Assembly: GCA_010645155.1 (NCBI GenBank)
Contig: CM021318.1
Span: forward strand, 4,789,463-4,853,462
Direction: 5' to 3'
Length of the DNA: 64,000 bases
Source of the DNA: Tigriopus japonicus
Lineage: Eukaryota > Arthropoda > Copepoda > Harpacticoida > Harpacticidae
Positions within the stretch are counted from its first letter, which is position 1. Every line of letters begins with the position of its first letter. Positions 60,787-64,000 of this stretch are shown piece after piece. Position numbers and translations under genes: made by a program. The notes beneath the pieces are model-generated. The model did no database searches and had not been told where the DNA came from. It worked only from the letters and a program-made list of their open reading frames with translations.

Positions 60787-60787
60787 C

Positions 60788-60965
60788 GGAAAAGGAGCGC
60801 TATCTAATGCTGCAACAATGTTCTGAAGCGATGTTTGCTATCAAACACCTATTTCTATCGTTTTTTGACAATTTCGTTCAAATTCACTGCAGAGCCGCAC
60901 CGTTTTAAGGGCCTCATTGGGCTACGCGTCAGCTAAGGTTCGCGTCCTGTGGTGAGAGGTTCCTG
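60788..60965 (+). repeat. 178-bp dispersed repeat, copy 2
   Basis: It is almost identical to 49470-49647. It follows directly after the nested palindromic insert inside the foldback mariner. Confidence 0.85.
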
Positions 60966-61372
60966 CTCAGGCTTACAAGACATCTAAGTACTTCTTCTAC
61001 TTCCAGTCCACCGTTCTCTACCTTGTTTGACAACGTTTGGATGAGCTCACAGATCGGTGGATGGGCTTGCCCATTAGGCTATGTGTTGACGAAGCTGTCA
61101 CTGAAGCTGCCGTGACCGCAGATTCTCTTACAGCCGTTTATACGATCCGTGCGTGGATCCTTTCTTGAAGTTCCGACATTTTGGACGTAACGGCCACTGT
61201 TTTCAAGGTACAGCTGTCGTAAGCACCGCAAATTAAAGTTGGCGACCCACTGAACCTCGATCAATCTTCAATTTTTCGATTTGGACACATTAAATCGCAT
61301 TTTTAAACGTTTTATAAAGTGTTTGAGACAATACGGGACACCCTGTAATTCTGCATCTTTTTGAGCCACTTA

Positions 61373-61823
61373 CTAGGTGGGGTGAAAAGTAACCTCGTCC
61401 TTGTCCTTGTCCTTGACCGACAAAATGCAATACTACTGTAAAATTTGCTTATAGTGCCTTGTAGTTCATTCATATTAAGGCAATCATTTCAAATTTCAAT
61501 GGATTATTGACCTTCATTTTGTTTTGACAACTCATTGATGTTGACGTGTTTGGCATCATGTCGAAAATGGATCAACACGGTTTTCGTTTTGTCTTAAAAC
61601 ACTATATTTTACTAAGCAAAATGGCGAAGGAATCAAAAGATAAGTTTAATAAATGTGCCAAACACGTCAACATCAATGAGCTGTCAAAACAAAATGAAGG
61701 GCAATAATCCATTGAAATTTGAAATGATTGCCTTAATATGAATGAACTACAAGGGTCTATAAGCATATTTTGCAGTAGCATTGCATTTTGTCGGTCAAGG
61801 AGGTTACTTTTCACCCCACCTAG
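61373..61823. mobile_element. Palindromic mariner MITE
   Basis: CTAGGTGGGGTGAAAAGTAA at the left pairs with TTACTTTTCACCCCACCTAG at the right, flanked by TA (61371-61372 and 61824-61825). The arms pair for about 170 bases each. The centre keeps a start-like frame (SKMDQHGFRFVLKHYILL) resembling the first residues of a mariner transposase. The 451-bp element cannot mobilise itself. Confidence 0.8.
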
Positions 61824-62994
61824 TACTGCAATCCCCCCAAATCAAAAATAAAAAAGAGGGCTTAATCTAGGTTGCGTGAACGAATTACGTGCTACCGAAA
61901 TTTAGTGCCGCTGAGAACCAACGTTAAAAAAGGGTTTTTTATTCGTCCTTACTTTTGAACTCTATCAAATGTGTCTAAGTTGCTTGTGTTTTTACATTAT
62001 CTTTTGAATAATTTTACTCGCCAATGATTATCTACCTATCACGGACGCACAAAATAATCTGAATTGAAAAAAATCACACTAAAGGTTTGACTGTTATTTA
62101 CTTTTGACAATGCAGACTAAAATATAAAGATTTATCTTTTTATTCGCTATAACGCATTGTCAACATATTTTATTATTAATTAGAATAACTTTTTTTGATT
62201 TAGTTTTCCATAAATTTTGATTTATCCCTCAAAACACTTTTACTATAACGTATGTAAAAATGGGAACAATAAACCATGAACCACTGTATCTCAGGACAGA
62301 TTTATAAAATACTCACTGTGTCCAATCATTGTAGTACAATGTGAGGTTTTTGGAACAAATACAATGTTTCGTTGAGTTTTCTTTGTACTGATCGGACCCA
62401 AGGTGTATTTTAAATGTAATCTTGGCTTGAACCATTATTGAATAAACACACGCTGCTTGCATCAAAAACAGGAGAAATAGAATTTGGTGCCGTACTTGAG
62501 TATCAAAAATCATTTCTGGTTTTCCTTTAATTTCTTTAACACATTTTTCTTGTAAAGAAACTGTCCAATATGTTTTATTCGAACAAGACAATTACGTAGA
62601 AACATATCTGAAACTAAAAAGGGAGGCCATGATTTTCTAAGAAACAGTGGAATACGTGCTTGCCAACAAATAAACCACCATCCAACTAATTTATTGGCAT
62701 GTGCCCATTGAACTTGTTCGCTTGAGATCAATGCACCAACCAATTTTTGCACCAAGCTAATTTTGGCTGACTGCCTTTGCAACCCACCTCAAGCGATAAA
62801 TCAGTAATTTATAGGCCTTCGCTCTCATTACTTGATTCTTCCAAACCTCAGATCCTGAATCGCTAGATCTTTGTTCTATTGCGCATTTTCATTTTCATTG
62901 TCTTTTCTTTTGCTTTAATTTTGTAAATCCAACTACTAATCTGCTTTTGTCGGGAAAACCACAAAGTTGGAAGCATGTCTAATGAAGATGATGA
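61824..62994. other. No gene recognised
   Basis: AT-rich. Minus-strand frames at 62313-62782 show no recognised domain. Confidence 0.35.
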
Positions 62995-63592
62995 AGAAGA
63001 AGCAAACCAGTTCAAATCGTGCCGTTGAATGATGATCTGATATTACGAAACACTAAAGTGCAGCCATTTTTCTCAACCAGAAATCGAGCGACTCACGTTG
63101 GAAATCGTAACCGGATCCAACAACATGCTCTGACTAACGATCAAAGGAATAACAGGCAACTTCATCAATACAGTTATTATCCTCAAATTGGTTATGGTGA
63201 CCACCAATCTGCAAGAAAACGGTCTTTAGCATTCCTAAAAAGGTATCTTTTTTACTATATCTGGCTTTGCATAAACGACAGGAATACAAAGTTAATGAGA
63301 TTTGGCAAATGGGCAGTTTTTTAAATGAAAATGAACCTGTCCAACGAGTTTTTATATTAGTGCAAGATAATTTCCCAACAAAAATTTAATACATGTGTCC
63401 CTTCCCAGCAAATATCTTTGGCTCAAGAAGTGGCCTATCATTTGATGCTAAAACAAGTAAAAACAAACGTTGGCAGACTTGAATGGTTGATTTTTTCCGT
63501 TTCCTTCCATTACCCAATTTACAATGAAGGAATTGTGTTGTTTCCCGGAATCTGGAGCTTTTGCTCACGAATTCAGGTTTTTGTTACTCATC
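62995..63592 (+). other. Possible unassigned exons near the right edge
   Basis: A plus-strand frame at about 62995-63250 (NRATHVGNRNRIQQ, then YYPQIGYGDHQSARKRS) ends at AAAAAG before GTATCT. A second frame starts after CCCTTCCCAG at 63409 (QISLAQEVAYHLMLKQ) and stays open to TAG 63590-63592. The phases of the two do not join simply. No domain is recognised. Confidence 0.2.
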
Positions 63593-64000
63593 ACTAGAGG
63601 GGAAAAATAGGAAAAAACACGGAAAAAAGTTTTTAAAAAGTTGAAAAAAACGGAAAAAAAGTTTTAAAAAAGTTGCGAAATCTAAGCTTTTAAGCATGGT
63701 CAAGTAGGTCTACACTACGAAAACCATGGAAATCTGCAGCCAGGTAGCATTGTTGCAAAGACTACCATGCATTTTAGTAATGGAAAAGTTTAGATAATTG
63801 TAATATAAAAGTCAACTCTTCATCAAATGAAAGTATACCGATGAATTTTGAAATTACTTTTTTTTTTGGAACTCCCTTGCTAGGCTGATGTACTAGTATC
63901 TTACTCAACTTGATAAAAAGTCAACCATGAAAGATTAAACTACTTTTTTGACCTATGTTTCGTACTTTGTTGTGGTGTTTTGTTCACCTATAAGATTTGT
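63593..64000. other. No gene recognised
   Basis: It starts with a GGAAAAAA-rich low-complexity run (63600-63675), then AT-rich sequence to the window end. Confidence 0.4.

Larger units (their letters stand above)
60173..61345 (+). mobile_element. Foldback Tc1/mariner-type element with nested insertion
   Basis: The ends CAGGGTGTCCCGTATTGTCT and GACAATACGGGACACCCTG are inverted and flanked by TA (60171-60172 and 61346-61347), the mariner target. The right arm (about 61160-61345) is the reverse complement of the first 190 bases of the left arm, including the start of the transposase region. The centre holds a palindromic insert (60531-60786), the 178-bp repeat, and a scrap matching the Gypsy pol 3' end. 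It is non-autonomous. Confidence 0.8.

Overview
The window looks like a nuclear contig from an arthropod, most likely a crustacean and possibly a copepod. The reasons are GT-AG introns, AATAAA signals, TATA+Inr core promoters, an apolipophorin-type lipoprotein gene, and a dense, layered load of eukaryotic transposons. The species call is an inference. Nothing prokaryotic is present.

Layout. (1) Bases 1-20568 hold the 3' part of a giant apolipophorin-like gene on the plus strand. One exon of at least 15 kb, open from the left edge, is followed by five short exons. They encode a von Willebrand D domain and the conserved apolipophorin C-terminus. About 6150 residues lie inside the window and the N-terminal lipid-transfer module lies outside it. 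The body contains a tandem internal duplication of about 1600 residues. (2) Bases 21-34 kb are transposon-rich. They hold a broken hAT transposase with MITEs in or near it, a 41-copy 31-bp minisatellite, and two exons of a secreted cysteine-rich (TNF-receptor-like) protein. The 3.7-kb intron between those exons is packed with hAT-type MITEs that have 8-bp target duplications. (3) Bases 34361-39580 are a Ty3/Gypsy LTR retrotransposon with 196-bp LTRs and a mutated gag-pol. (4) Bases 39.6-43.5 kb hold a tandem-repeat-bearing element, a tRNA-derived SINE and a LINE relic. (5) Bases 43520-48319 are a 4.8-kb DNA transposon with CAC-starting inverted repeats of about 235 bp. It has its own promoter and a two-exon transposase. 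The spacing of that transposase's acidic, CxxC, HxxxxH and Glu residues closely resembles the RAG1/Transib/CMC catalytic core. (6) Bases 48-57 kb are decayed repeats, two more SINE copies, two more MITEs and a possible membrane-anchor exon. (7) Bases 56937-57854 are a compact, complete gene for a small secreted protein with two furin-type sites. (8) Bases 58-64 kb hold a 20-bp tandem repeat, a foldback mariner element with nested insertions, a palindromic mariner MITE and possible unassigned exons.

The host genes supported here are the lipoprotein, the cysteine-rich receptor-like gene and the small secreted protein. They show no obvious shared pathway. The rest is mainly mobile DNA at several ages. 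The most distinctive items are the RAG1-like CAC transposon, the duplicated giant apolipophorin, and the set of MITEs whose target duplications allow insertion order to be read.
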